From Pseudomonas sp. stari2 (GTDB lineage Bacteria; Pseudomonadota; Gammaproteobacteria; Pseudomonadales; Pseudomonadaceae): 64,000 nucleotides of DNA. Below are positions 9,005 to 17,080 of this stretch, one piece after another. The DNA is taken from positions 5,115,501 through 5,179,500 of the forward strand of contig NZ_CP099760.1 in the NCBI RefSeq assembly GCF_040760005.1. Reading direction: 5' to 3'. Each line of letters begins with the position of its first letter. Position 1 is the first letter of the stretch. The translations under genes were made by a program, and so were the position numbers. The notes under the pieces were generated by a model that was not told the origin of the DNA, did no database searches, and was given only the letters and a program-made list of their open reading frames with translations.

Positions 9005-10002
9005 CCGAACACATCGAACCCGGCTCGCCCGGCCACGCGGCCCAGCAACGTCACCGAGCCAGTCAGTTGGCGCAAGCGGTACGCGGCGAATTGCAGAAAG
9101 TGCTGATCGGCCAGAACCCGGTGATCGACAACGTGCTGACCGCGCTCATCGCAGGCGGCCACGTACTGCTCGAAGGCGTTCCCGGCCTCGGCAAAACCTT
9201 GTTGGTCCGAGCCTTGGCGAAGTGCTTCGGCGGCGAGTTCGCGCGCATCCAGTTCACCCCGGACCTGATGCCCAGCGACGTCACCGGCCACGCGGTCTAC
9301 GACCTGCAGACCGAGCAGTTCAAACTGCGCAAAGGCCCGCTGTTCACCAACCTGCTGCTCGCCGACGAGATCAACCGCGCCCCGGCCAAGACGCAAGCCG
9401 CCCTGCTCGAAGCGATGCAGGAACGTCAGGTCACTCTGGAAGGCCGGGCCCTGCCGATTGCCCAACCGTTCATGGTGCTCGCCACGCAAAACCCGATCGA
9501 ACAGGAAGGCACCTATCCTCTGCCAGAAGCCGAGCTCGACCGCTTCATGCTCAAGGTGCGCATGGATTACCCCGACGTCGAGCAGGAGCTGGACATGGTG
9601 CGTCAGGTCTGCCGCTCGACCCGCGCCGACATGCTCGACGTGCAACCGCTGCGCACCGTGTTGCAGGCCAAGGACGTGCAAGCCCTGCAACGCATCGCCA
9701 GCGATCTGCCGCTGGACGATCAGGTCCTCGATTACGCCGTGCGTCTGGCCCGCAGCACCCGCACCTGGCCGGGACTGACCCTCGGCGCCGGGCCACGCGC
9801 CTCCATTGCACTGGTGCGTTGCGCCCGCGCCCGGGCCCTGTTGCGCGGCGGCGAATTCGTGATTCCCGACGACATCAAGGGCTGCGCACTGGCGGTGTTG
9901 CGTCACCGGGTGCGCCTCGCACCGGAGCTGGATATCGAAGGGCTGCAAGTCGATCAGGTGCTCCAGCAACTGCTCGACCAAGTGCCGGCGCCGCGCCTGT
10001 GA
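9001..10002 (+). CDS. MoxR-family AAA+ ATPase
   Basis: A 333-residue cytoplasmic AAA+ ATPase. Walker A is GVPGLGKT (59-66), Walker B LLLADE (118-123), followed by INRAPAKTQAALLEAMQERQVT and sensor 1 LATQNP. The C-terminal lid is complete. MoxR ATPases act as chaperones that mature or activate partners, often VWA proteins; the DUF58 protein encoded next is the probable partner. The ATG at 9001 overlaps the DUF4350 stop (ATGA); the open frame upstream of it lies over that gene and is not real. Confidence 0.92.
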   Translation: MTEHIEPGSPGHAAQQRHRASQLAQAVRGELQKVLIGQNPVIDNVLTALIAGGHVLLEGVPGLGKTLLVRALAKCFGGEFARIQFTPDLMPSDVTGHAVYDLQTEQFKLRKGPLFTNLLLADEINRAPAKTQAALLEAMQERQVTLEGRALPIAQPFMVLATQNPIEQEGTYPLPEAELDRFMLKVRMDYPDVEQELDMVRQVCRSTRADMLDVQPLRTVLQAKDVQALQRIASDLPLDDQVLDYAVRLARSTRTWPGLTLGAGPRASIALVRCARARALLRGGEFVIPDDIKGCALAVLRHRVRLAPELDIEGLQVDQVLQQLLDQVPAPRL

Positions 10003-11333
10003 AACCCTCGCGCCTGCTGTTGATCTGGCTGGCGATCCTGCTGGCCATCGGCATTGTGCTGGGCACGTTGCAGGCGCTGGATGTCGAGGTGCCGTCGAGC
10101 CTGTTGTCGATCAACTGGGGATTGTTGCTGGCATTGTTTGCACTGAGCCTGCTGGACGCGCTACGCCTCAAGCGCCTGCCCTCGCCCCGCGTGCGTCGGC
10201 AAATGCCCGGCAGTCTGGCACTGGGTCGCTGGAGCGAAATCCGGCTGGAAGTCGAACACGATTTTGATCAGCTACTGGTCATTCAAATTTTCGACCACGT
10301 CCCCGACGGCTTGAGCTTCGAAAACCTGCCGCTCGACACCGAACTACAACCCGGCCAGCGCAGCCTGATCGGCTATCGCCTGCGTCCGCTCAAACGCGGC
10401 CACTTCACTTTCGACGTCTGCGAACTCAACCTGCCGAGCCCCTTGGGCCTGTGGTCCGGCAAACGCCTGATCAACATCACCGACCACACCCGCGTCTACC
10501 CCGACTTCGCCCGCCTCTACGGCGGCCAATTGCTGGCGGTGGACAACTGGCTCAGCCAGCTCGGCGTACGTCAGCGCCAGCGTCTTGGCCAGGGGATGGA
10601 ATTCCATCAACTGAGGGAGTATCGCGAAGGCGACAGCCTGCGCCAGATCGACTGGAAAGCCACCGCCCGCCATCGCACACCGATTGCCCGGGAGTACGAG
10701 GACGAGCGGGATCAGCAGATCGTTTTCATGCTCGATTGCGGGCGGCAGATGCGAAGTCAGGACGGCGAGCTGTCGCATTTCGATCATGCGTTGAATGCGT
10801 GTCTGCTGTTGAGTTATGTGGCGTTGCGGCAGGGAGATGCGGTGGGGCTGTTTACTTTCGCCAGCGATCAGCCGCGTTATGTGGCGCCAGTCAAAGGTGC
10901 GGGGCAGCTCAAGGTGTTGCTCAACGGTGCTTACGATCTGGATAGCACGCGACATTCGGCAGACTATTCGGCGGCGGTGAATCAGTTGCTGGCGAGGCAG
11001 AAGCGTCGGGCGCTGGTGGTGCTGGTGACGAATGTGCGGGATAAGGATGATGAGGAATTGCTGAAGGCCGTCAGACAACTAAGCCAAAAGCATCGAGTAC
11101 TCGTGGCCAGCCTGCGTGAATTCACGCTTGAAGATGTACGGCATTCGCAAGTGCAAACGATTGAGCAAGCGCTTGAATACTGCGCAACAGTGGATTATCT
11201 GAACGTACGATCAACGCTCCATGAAAAATTGAATGCCCAAGGAGTGCAAGTGATAGATGTCCCTCCAAGCGAGTTAAGTACAGATGTAATTTCGCGTTAT
11301 CTGAGCTGGAAAAAATCTGGAGCGCTCTGCTAA
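9999..11333 (+). CDS. DUF58 domain (VWA-like) protein
   Basis: A 444-residue protein started by GTG at 9999, in a GTGA overlap with moxR. Two N-terminal membrane helices (about residues 5-50) precede a beta-rich segment and the DUF58 signature LREYREGDSLRQIDWKATAR. The VWA-like fold has a partial MIDAS start (MLDCGRQM). It is the last gene of the operon and probably the substrate or partner of the MoxR ATPase. From about position 11050 the DNA becomes AT-richer with other codon choices, although the protein still follows the family to its end (SRYLSWKK), which suggests 3'-end replacement by recombination. Confidence 0.88.
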   Translation: MKPSRLLLIWLAILLAIGIVLGTLQALDVEVPSSLLSINWGLLLALFALSLLDALRLKRLPSPRVRRQMPGSLALGRWSEIRLEVEHDFDQLLVIQIFDHVPDGLSFENLPLDTELQPGQRSLIGYRLRPLKRGHFTFDVCELNLPSPLGLWSGKRLINITDHTRVYPDFARLYGGQLLAVDNWLSQLGVRQRQRLGQGMEFHQLREYREGDSLRQIDWKATARHRTPIAREYEDERDQQIVFMLDCGRQMRSQDGELSHFDHALNACLLLSYVALRQGDAVGLFTFASDQPRYVAPVKGAGQLKVLLNGAYDLDSTRHSADYSAAVNQLLARQKRRALVVLVTNVRDKDDEELLKAVRQLSQKHRVLVASLREFTLEDVRHSQVQTIEQALEYCATVDYLNVRSTLHEKLNAQGVQVIDVPPSELSTDVISRYLSWKKSGALC

Positions 11334-11518
11334 CACCTTGTGAGATCCACACTGGAGGGCCGGATTAAAATTACGAAAGTCAAAAGCTCTAAGCAACAAG
11401 CTGGCTCAGTTCACGCGCGGAGCATCACAAGCTGATGCAGTCTCAGTAGAAATCGCTAGCAAACTCATACTCGCAAATGCCACTGCTATGCTGTTTTTTT
11501 TGCCAAAGGAGTCGAAAA

Positions 11519-11734
11519 ATGTCTGATCAATACTCTCTATCAGACGTGCTGGAAAGGATGTATCAGAATCAACTCGGCTTGGAAGCTGCTCTGATGGAAT
11601 TGGTACTCCAAATCGAAGCACAGGGAATGGTGGATACCGGAAACAACGTCCGAGAAGCACTTTTTACAATTGGAGAAAACGCTGGCTACATCAAGCAAGG
11701 TTTGGCCAAGCTGAAAGGAAAACGCCCCAGCTAA
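11519..11734 (+). CDS. Small helical hypothetical protein
   Basis: A 71-residue protein (MSDQYSLSDVLERMYQ) predicted almost entirely alpha-helical, without signal peptide or membrane segment. The start is fixed by an AAAGGAG ribosome-binding site 7 bp upstream; the ATG 14 codons earlier gives a cysteine-rich, unlikely N-terminus. Base composition is AT-richer than the surroundings. It resembles short orphan proteins of fluorescent pseudomonads, but I do not recognise a named domain. Confidence 0.6.
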   Translation: MSDQYSLSDVLERMYQNQLGLEAALMELVLQIEAQGMVDTGNNVREALFTIGENAGYIKQGLAKLKGKRPS

Positions 11735-12068
11735 AGCTTTCGAACTTTCAGCTATACCTCCAAGACCTTTCGATGCATTTCCTCTATTGATCGTGTCCAC
11801 TAAAACCAATCATTGACTAGAGTTTTTCTTACAGCTCGTCTCAAAAAACTTCCTTTGCCTATGACTACAGTACCCCTCCTCCCCGTGTAAAAAACCTCAA
11901 ACTAAATGCAAAACTGTTGTTCTCTCACTATTCGTGGACATCAAAAAGCGGTGGAATTGAGGCTACAACACGTGATGCTTTTGCCTACATGTAAGCGCGA
12001 ATCCGCTGGCTTGTGCACCTTGGCGTTGACCCGTAACTTGATCCCCGTCGCTGCCAATCAGCGGTCGG
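11735..12068. other. AT-rich gap without a recognised gene
   Basis: This DNA holds no ORF with a credible ribosome-binding site. Its composition is clearly lower in GC than the flanking core genes. An open frame at 11906-12202 on the plus strand lacks a Shine-Dalgarno site and has the Cys/Arg/Ser/Pro-rich composition of a spurious translation. Confidence 0.5.
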
Positions 12069-12250
12069 GTTTAGTCGCCCGAGGTAAGATAGGTTTGCAA
12101 ACGCATCGTCTAGTCGGGTATTCCCAATCCCCGCACTCGATGGTGGCTGTGAGCAGGGTGCCCCCGGCACGCCGGAAAAAGCCTACTTCCCCGGTCGACT
12201 AACCTGCTTACAGCTGCCACCCTCTCGTTTAGTCGCGAAGCTGTGACAGC
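12069..12250 (+). repeat. Structured noncoding element with GTTTAGTCGC direct repeats and long inverted arms
   Basis: GTTTAGTCGC occurs at 12069-12078 and again at 12227-12236. TAGTCG is also found at 12111-12116 and inverted (CGACTA) at 12196-12201. Between them, GGTGGC (12142-12147) plus TGTGAGCAGG (12148-12157) pair with CCTGCTTACA (12203-12212) and GCCACC (12216-12221), with a 3-nt bulge and one G-T pair. The enclosed loop has its own small stem CCGG-CACG-CCGG (12164-12175). The element lies just upstream of the DUF6124 gene and may be a mobile repeat or a leader. I infer, but cannot confirm, that it is multicopy. Confidence 0.55.
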
Positions 12251-12272
12251 CCAACTTATTAGGAAGTTAGGT

Positions 12273-12677
12273 ATGATCAAAGCAACACCAAATCCGCCTT
12301 CGGATATCGATCCAACTGACAAGACTGATCAAACCGATCCGGTCTCCCCCTACGCCTCCGTCGATTCAAAAAAACTCCACGATGCTGCTCATCGAGCCCT
12401 CGACTTTTACCTCAATCCCTCGCCCGAAAAACCGCGCAACTCCGTGGATCGTGGCATGCAGATGTTCAAGGTCGATCCAGACATCAACCCGGAAGCTATC
12501 GCCATCCAGACCTACGAAACCTTTTCTTCGGTCAGCATCCTGCTGCTCGACCTGGCCGACAGCCTGGAAGAAAAGCCGCGACATCTGGCGATGGCGATCT
12601 ATCAGTTGAGCGAGATGGGATTGTTGTTGGCGGAAAAGACGCTGGATAACGAGCGGGCGATTGCGATAGGCACGTAA
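12273..12677 (+). CDS. DUF6124 family protein
   Basis: A 134-residue cytoplasmic protein of a family known mainly from Pseudomonas. The N-terminal signature (ATPNPPSDIDPTD then VSPYASVDSKKLHDAAHRALD) and a helical C-terminal half (YETFSSVSILLLDLADSLEE) match the family as I know it. The start at 12273 is set by AGGAAG at 12261; an ATG ten codons earlier lacks a site. Function is unknown; several copies per genome are usual. Confidence 0.8.
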   Translation: MIKATPNPPSDIDPTDKTDQTDPVSPYASVDSKKLHDAAHRALDFYLNPSPEKPRNSVDRGMQMFKVDPDINPEAIAIQTYETFSSVSILLLDLADSLEEKPRHLAMAIYQLSEMGLLLAEKTLDNERAIAIGT

Positions 12678-12680
12678 CCA

Positions 12681-12717
12681 AAAAGGGTCATGACCTGCGG
12701 CAGGTCATGACCCTTTT
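12681..12717. terminator. Bidirectional terminator between DUF6124 and PilZ genes
   Basis: A perfect 17-bp stem, 12681-12697 with 12701-12717, around a CGG loop. It begins AAAAGGG and ends CCCTTTT, giving U-tracts in both directions. Confidence 0.92.
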
Positions 12718-12723
12718 GTTTTG

Positions 12724-13083
12724 TCAGGCCGAAGCCGGCAACGGCTGAAAACTGAAATACTGCTTCAACGCCTCGACCAGTTGCCCGTATTCCGGCGGGG
12801 TGCGGAACAGGCTGAAACCGGCGTCGTAGTGTTGGGGCGTGGCGTCTTCATGGCACCACAGGCAGCACGCGGTGAGGTCGATCACTTGCTGACAGCCATC
12901 GCCCACGGGAATCTTCAGACGCAATTTGAACTCGGCACCGATCATCATCGGCAACTGGCTGATAAGCATCAGCCCGTCTTCGGAAACGTTGCCCAGAAAG
13001 CCGATGGGTTTATCGGTGACGCTGTTGAACACACGCAGAAAATACGGCAGCTGATGCCGTTCGATTCGACGGTCGGTAAACAT
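12724..13083 (-). CDS. PilZ-domain c-di-GMP receptor protein
   Basis: A 119-residue single-domain PilZ protein. The N-terminus has RRIERHQL, a variant of the RxxxR c-di-GMP-binding motif, and the later N-V-S-E-D-G stretch (LGNVSEDGL) corresponds to the (D/N)xSxxG motif, so ligand binding is plausible. An alternative ATG at 13122 would add 13 residues outside the domain; neither start has a good ribosome-binding site. By position it corresponds to PAO1 PA4324. It may sense output of the nearby sadC and bifA products, but its target is unknown. Confidence 0.85.
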   Translation of the reverse strand: MFTDRRIERHQLPYFLRVFNSVTDKPIGFLGNVSEDGLMLISQLPMMIGAEFKLRLKIPVGDGCQQVIDLTACCLWCHEDATPQHYDAGFSLFRTPPEYGQLVEALKQYFSFQPLPASA

Positions 13084-13299
13084 GAGCGTATCGCCATGCA
13101 AGGCCCGGTGTTCGAGCCGCATTGTGCTTCGGAACGAACCTGTCCGTCAGGCCCGCTCTCCCCGCTTCCGGTGTGGCGCTCGCCACGTACTGCTCATGCC
13201 AGTCGCAGGTGTTGCGCCGGTACAGATGTCGTCTGCACCGGTGTCTCTGGACTATAGCTCACCTTATACAGCCGGCCAGATTTTGTATGACAACTGCCA

Positions 13300-13686
13300 T
13301 CAGAAGCGGGTTGGACGTACCACGGCCGCTGCGCTACGGGTCGGATAGTGGCCCAGGCTCTGCAGGGTCTCCAGACGCGCGCGGGCGCGGTAGGCATATT
13401 CGCTATTGGGGTACGAGGCGATGATGAACTGATAGGTCTGCGCCGCATCGACGAACATTTTCTGCCGCTCGAGGCACTGGCCGCGCATCATCGACACTTC
13501 CGGCCACACGTAAGGGCGGGCACGGCTGGCGCGTTCGACCTTGGACAGTTCGAGCATCACTTGCTCGCAATTGCCCCGGTCATAGGCGCTGTAGGCGTTG
13601 TTCAGATGATGGTTCATCGACCAACGGGTGCAGCCCGAAGCAGCGAGGACGCTGAGGGCAAGGGCGGCAATGGGCACGAATCGCAT
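13300..13686 (-). CDS. TPR-like lipoprotein
   Basis: A 128-residue exported lipoprotein. The signal peptide MRFVPIAALALSVLAASGC ends in a lipobox with Cys19. The mature part has two TPR-like helix pairs (HHLNNAYSAYDRGNCEQVMLE; AAQTYQFIIASYPNSEYAYR). The AGGAGAAT ribosome-binding site fixes the start at 13686. It is divergent from pyruvate kinase across about 170 bp. Probably a periplasmic or outer-membrane scaffold; the partner is unknown. Confidence 0.75.
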   Translation of the reverse strand: MRFVPIAALALSVLAASGCTRWSMNHHLNNAYSAYDRGNCEQVMLELSKVERASRARPYVWPEVSMMRGQCLERQKMFVDAAQTYQFIIASYPNSEYAYRARARLETLQSLGHYPTRSAAAVVRPTRF

Positions 13687-13858
13687 GGGGTATTCTCCTG
13701 TCTTGTGATCATTATCGACCTCTGGCGAGAAATCTTCAGAGCCCTTTGCTCCGATTGTCGCGTTCAATAAAGAAAACAATAAGTAGTGCAAACGAACAAT
13801 GACTACACCCAAAGAGCGTAGTAGCCTCTGCGAGCGCTTGAACCTGAGGAGTCTTTGC

Positions 13859-15310
13859 ATGTCCGTCCGTCGTACCAAAATCGTCGCTACCCTTGGCCCG
13901 GCCAGTAACTCGCCGGAAGTTCTCGAACAGCTGATTCTGGCTGGCCTGGACGTCGCCCGTCTGAACTTCTCCCACGGCACCCCCGACGAGCACAAGGCTC
14001 GCGCGAAGCTGGTGCGTGACCTGGCTGCCAAGCACGGCCGCTTTGTCGCCCTGCTGGGCGACCTGCAAGGCCCGAAAATCCGTATCGCCAAATTTGCCAA
14101 CAAGCGCATCGAGCTGAAGATCGGTGACAAGTTCACCTTCTCCACCAGCCATCCGCTGACCGAAGGCAACCAGCAAGTGGTCGGCATCGACTACCCGGAC
14201 CTGGTCAAGGACTGCGGCGTGGGCGACGAGCTGCTGCTCGATGACGGCCGCGTGGTGATGCGCGTTGAAACGGCCACCGCGACCGAGCTGAACTGCATCG
14301 TGACCATCGGCGGCCCGCTGTCCGACCACAAAGGCATCAACCGTCGCGGTGGCGGCCTGACCGCGCCGGCCCTGACTGAAAAAGACAAGGCCGACATCAA
14401 GCTCGCCGCTGAAATGGAAGTCGACTACCTTGCCGTGTCCTTCCCGCGTGACGCCGCCGATATGAACTACGCCCGTCAACTACGCGACGAAGCCGGCGGC
14501 ACCGCCTGGCTGGTGGCGAAGATCGAACGCGCCGAAGCCGTGGCCGACGACGAAACCCTCGACGGCCTGATCAAGGCTTCCGACGCGGTGATGGTTGCCC
14601 GTGGCGACCTGGGTGTGGAAATCGGCGACGCCGAGCTTGTGGGCATCCAGAAGAAAATCATTCTGCACGCACGCCGCCACAACAAGGCGGTGATCGTGGC
14701 GACCCAGATGATGGAGTCGATGATCCAGAACCCGATGCCGACCCGCGCCGAAGTGTCCGACGTGGCCAACGCCGTGCTCGACTATACCGACGCCGTGATG
14801 CTGTCGGCCGAATCCGCTGCCGGCGCTTACCCGCTGGAAGCCGTGCAGGCGATGGCGCGTATCTGCGTCGGCGCTGAAAAGCACCCGACCAGCAAGACGT
14901 CCAGCCACCGCATCGGCAAGGAATTCGAGCGTTGCGACGAGAGCATCGCGCTGGCGACCATGTACACCGCCAACCACTTCCCGGGCGTCAAGGCGATCAT
15001 CGCGCTGACCGAAAGCGGCTACACCCCGCTGATCATGTCGCGTATCCGTTCGTCGGTGCCGATCTACTGCTTCACTCCGCACCGCGAAGCCCAGGCCCGC
15101 GCGGCAATGTTCCGTGGCGTGTACACCGTGCCGTTCGACCCGGCGTCGCTGGCCCCGAACGAAGTCAGCCAGAAAGCTATCGACGAGCTGGTCAAGCGCG
15201 GCGTGGTCGAGAAAGGCGACTGGGTCATCCTGACCAAGGGCGACAGCTACCACACCACCGGCGGCACCAACGGCATGAAGATCCTGCACGTGGGCGACCC
15301 GCAGGTCTGA
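13859..15310 (+). CDS. pykA: Pyruvate kinase
   Basis: A 483-residue enzyme converting phosphoenolpyruvate and ADP to pyruvate and ATP. The N-terminus RRTKIVATLGPASNSPE, the LLGDLQGPKIR motif and the active-site segment MVARGDLGVEIG with VATQMMESM are intact; the C-terminal allosteric domain is present. TGAGGAG before the ATG at 13859 decides the start. Neighbours (enoyl-CoA hydratase, ferredoxin reductase, sadC, fumarase) match the pykA locus of PAO1 rather than the second isozyme pykF, as I recall the naming. Confidence 0.93.
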   Translation: MSVRRTKIVATLGPASNSPEVLEQLILAGLDVARLNFSHGTPDEHKARAKLVRDLAAKHGRFVALLGDLQGPKIRIAKFANKRIELKIGDKFTFSTSHPLTEGNQQVVGIDYPDLVKDCGVGDELLLDDGRVVMRVETATATELNCIVTIGGPLSDHKGINRRGGGLTAPALTEKDKADIKLAAEMEVDYLAVSFPRDAADMNYARQLRDEAGGTAWLVAKIERAEAVADDETLDGLIKASDAVMVARGDLGVEIGDAELVGIQKKIILHARRHNKAVIVATQMMESMIQNPMPTRAEVSDVANAVLDYTDAVMLSAESAAGAYPLEAVQAMARICVGAEKHPTSKTSSHRIGKEFERCDESIALATMYTANHFPGVKAIIALTESGYTPLIMSRIRSSVPIYCFTPHREAQARAAMFRGVYTVPFDPASLAPNEVSQKAIDELVKRGVVEKGDWVILTKGDSYHTTGGTNGMKILHVGDPQV

Positions 15311-15330
15311 GTGACCGGTTGCTGAAAACG

Positions 15331-15362
15331 AAAAGCCCCGCCATGTGAATGGCGGGGCTTTT
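15331..15362. terminator. Bidirectional terminator after pyruvate kinase
   Basis: A 14-bp stem (15331-15344 with 15349-15362) with loop GTGA. It starts with AAAA and ends with TTTT, serving the convergent hydratase gene too. Confidence 0.92.
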
Positions 15363-15365
15363 TCG

Positions 15366-16115
15366 TTAATGCCGTTTGATGAACCCGGTCAACGCCGCCA
15401 AAGCCTCGGGCGAGCGCAGCCGCTGAGTAAACAGCGCGCCCTCCTCTTCGATCACCTTGCGAATCAACTCGCGATCCGGCGCGCGCATCAATTGTTTGCT
15501 GATGCGCACCGCCTCGGCCGGCAGCTCATCAAACCTCAGCGCCATCTCCCGCGCCTTGGCCAAAGCGGCTTCGCCACTGCCCAGCGCCTCGGTCGCGATC
15601 CCCCATTGCGCCGCTTGCTCACCGGTGAATCCTTCACCGAGCAGCAACAGTTCCGACGCTTTGGCTTGCCCGAGCAAACGCGGCAGGATCAGGCTGGAAC
15701 CGAACTCCGGACACAAACCAAGATTGACGAAAGGCATGCGCAATCGCGCATCCCGCGCCACGTAGACCAGATCGCAATGCAGCAACAACGTCGTGCCAAT
15801 CCCCACCGCCGCCCCGGCCACAGCGGCGATCACCGGTTTGCGGCATTCGAGCAGTTCGAGCATGAAGTGAAACACCGGGCTGTCGAGGTCGCTCGGCGGT
15901 TGCTGGATGAAGTCGGCGATGTCGTTGCCGGCGGTGAAACACTCGGCGCTGCCGGTGATCAGCACGGCGTTGATCTCGGGGTCGCTGTCGGCCTGTTTCA
16001 GCGCGTCGGCCAATTGGCTGTACATGGCGCGGGTCAGGGCGTTTTTCTTGTCCGGGCGGTTGAGGCGCAGGGTCAGCAAGCCGCGTTCGCGGTGCAGCAG
16101 GATGGCTTCGGGCAT
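15366..16115 (-). CDS. Enoyl-CoA hydratase/isomerase family protein
   Basis: A 249-residue crotonase-fold enzyme. The CoA-binding N-terminal region NRPDKKNALTRAMYSQL and oxyanion-hole segments TAGNDIADF and AAVAGAAVGIGTTLLLHCDLVY are visible, and MPFVNLGLCPEFGSSLILPR carries a Glu at the general-base position. The precise substrate is unknown. It heads away from pyruvate kinase and lies downstream of the ferredoxin reductase gene by 29 bp, so it is probably the last gene of the sadC-reductase-hydratase unit. Confidence 0.87.
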   Translation of the reverse strand: MPEAILLHRERGLLTLRLNRPDKKNALTRAMYSQLADALKQADSDPEINAVLITGSAECFTAGNDIADFIQQPPSDLDSPVFHFMLELLECRKPVIAAVAGAAVGIGTTLLLHCDLVYVARDARLRMPFVNLGLCPEFGSSLILPRLLGQAKASELLLLGEGFTGEQAAQWGIATEALGSGEAALAKAREMALRFDELPAEAVRISKQLMRAPDRELIRKVIEEEGALFTQRLRSPEALAALTGFIKRH

Positions 16116-16144
16116 GGCAGGTCTCGCGTCTGAGAATTCAGCGC

Positions 16145-17080
16145 TCAACCACGGCTCAGGAAGACATCGGCCAGCAGTTGATTGCGCGGCAGTCCGGCCA
16201 GGAACAGACGCTTGGCAAACGCGTCGACGCTGGCGGTCGAGCCGCAGACTAAGGCCAGGGTCTGCCGGGAAACAAGGCGCAGTTGCGCCAAAGCGCCCGG
16301 CAACTCGGCCGCCGTCCACCGCTCGACGCTGAGGTTCTCCCGCTGTGCGGCCAGTGCTTCAAGGGGTTTGGCCAGGTAATGCCCGTTGGCATCATGGGCC
16401 AGGTGAATGACGCGGATGGCGCCCCGATGATCGTGACGCAAGGCCTCACGCAACACGCCGAACAACGGGCCGAGCCCGGTGCCGGCGGCGAGCAGCCACA
16501 GCGGCCGGTCATGCCAGTCCGGGTCGTAATGCAACGCACCGCCGCGCAGTTCGCCGAGGCGGATCGGGTCGCCGATCTGCAAGCGGCGCGCGGCATCGCT
16601 GAATTCGCCGGGCTGGCGGCAATCGAGGTGGAATTCAAGAAAGCGGTCTTCTTCCGGCAGGCTCGCCAGCGAATACGGACGCGCAATCTGACCGGCCCAG
16701 AGCACCAGATGCTGGCCGGCGCTGTAGCGCAACGGCCGCTGGGGTGTCAGACGCAAGCGCAAGACATCGGCACCGAGCCAGTCCAGCGCCTCGACCACCG
16801 CCGGACGACCATCAGTGACGGGATCGAAGGTGTGCACCTGCAAGTCTTCGAGCACCTGGCACTGGCACGCGAGTCGCCAGCCCTGCTCACGCTGCTCGGC
16901 GCTCAAGGCATCGGGGCGACTGTCGGCGGGCAAGCCCTGCACGCATTGCACCAGACACGCATGGCAACTGCCGGCGCGGCAACTGTAAGGCACCGCCACA
17001 CCGTTCTGGTTTAGGGCGTCGAGCAGGTTGCTGCCCGAAGCCACCGACCACAGTCGATCACCTACTCGCAGTTCAGGCAT
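16145..17080 (-). CDS. Two-domain [2Fe-2S] ferredoxin / FAD-NAD(P) reductase
   Basis: A 311-residue electron-transfer protein. The N-terminal plant-type ferredoxin domain has Cys34, Cys39 and Cys42 (CRAGSCHAC) and a fourth ligand at Cys72 or Cys74. The FAD-binding barrel has RPYSLAS (flavin motif), and the NAD-binding part has LLAAGTGLGPLFGVL and LVCGS. Such proteins pass electrons from NAD(P)H to an oxygenase or methane-monooxygenase-like partner, but no partner is encoded nearby. It overlaps the sadC stop by 8 bp. Confidence 0.88.
   Translation of the reverse strand: MPELRVGDRLWSVASGSNLLDALNQNGVAVPYSCRAGSCHACLVQCVQGLPADSRPDALSAEQREQGWRLACQCQVLEDLQVHTFDPVTDGRPAVVEALDWLGADVLRLRLTPQRPLRYSAGQHLVLWAGQIARPYSLASLPEEDRFLEFHLDCRQPGEFSDAARRLQIGDPIRLGELRGGALHYDPDWHDRPLWLLAAGTGLGPLFGVLREALRHDHRGAIRVIHLAHDANGHYLAKPLEALAAQRENLSVERWTAAELPGALAQLRLVSRQTLALVCGSTASVDAFAKRLFLAGLPRNQLLADVFLSRG

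Noticed and set aside
9222..9998. Upstream extension of the DUF58 reading frame
   Set aside because: It lies inside moxR in another frame; GTG at 9999 gives the two expected membrane helices.
11406..11660. 84-codon minus-strand frame
   Set aside because: Antisense to the 71-residue protein, which has a strong ribosome-binding site; the reverse frame has none.
11906..12202. 98-codon plus-strand frame in the AT-rich patch
   Set aside because: No Shine-Dalgarno site, odd Cys/Arg/Ser composition, and it runs over the inverted-arm element; noncoding more likely.
13692..14187. Upstream extension of the TPR lipoprotein frame
   Set aside because: It runs antisense into pyruvate kinase; the start at 13686 gives a lipoprotein signal and has AGGAG.
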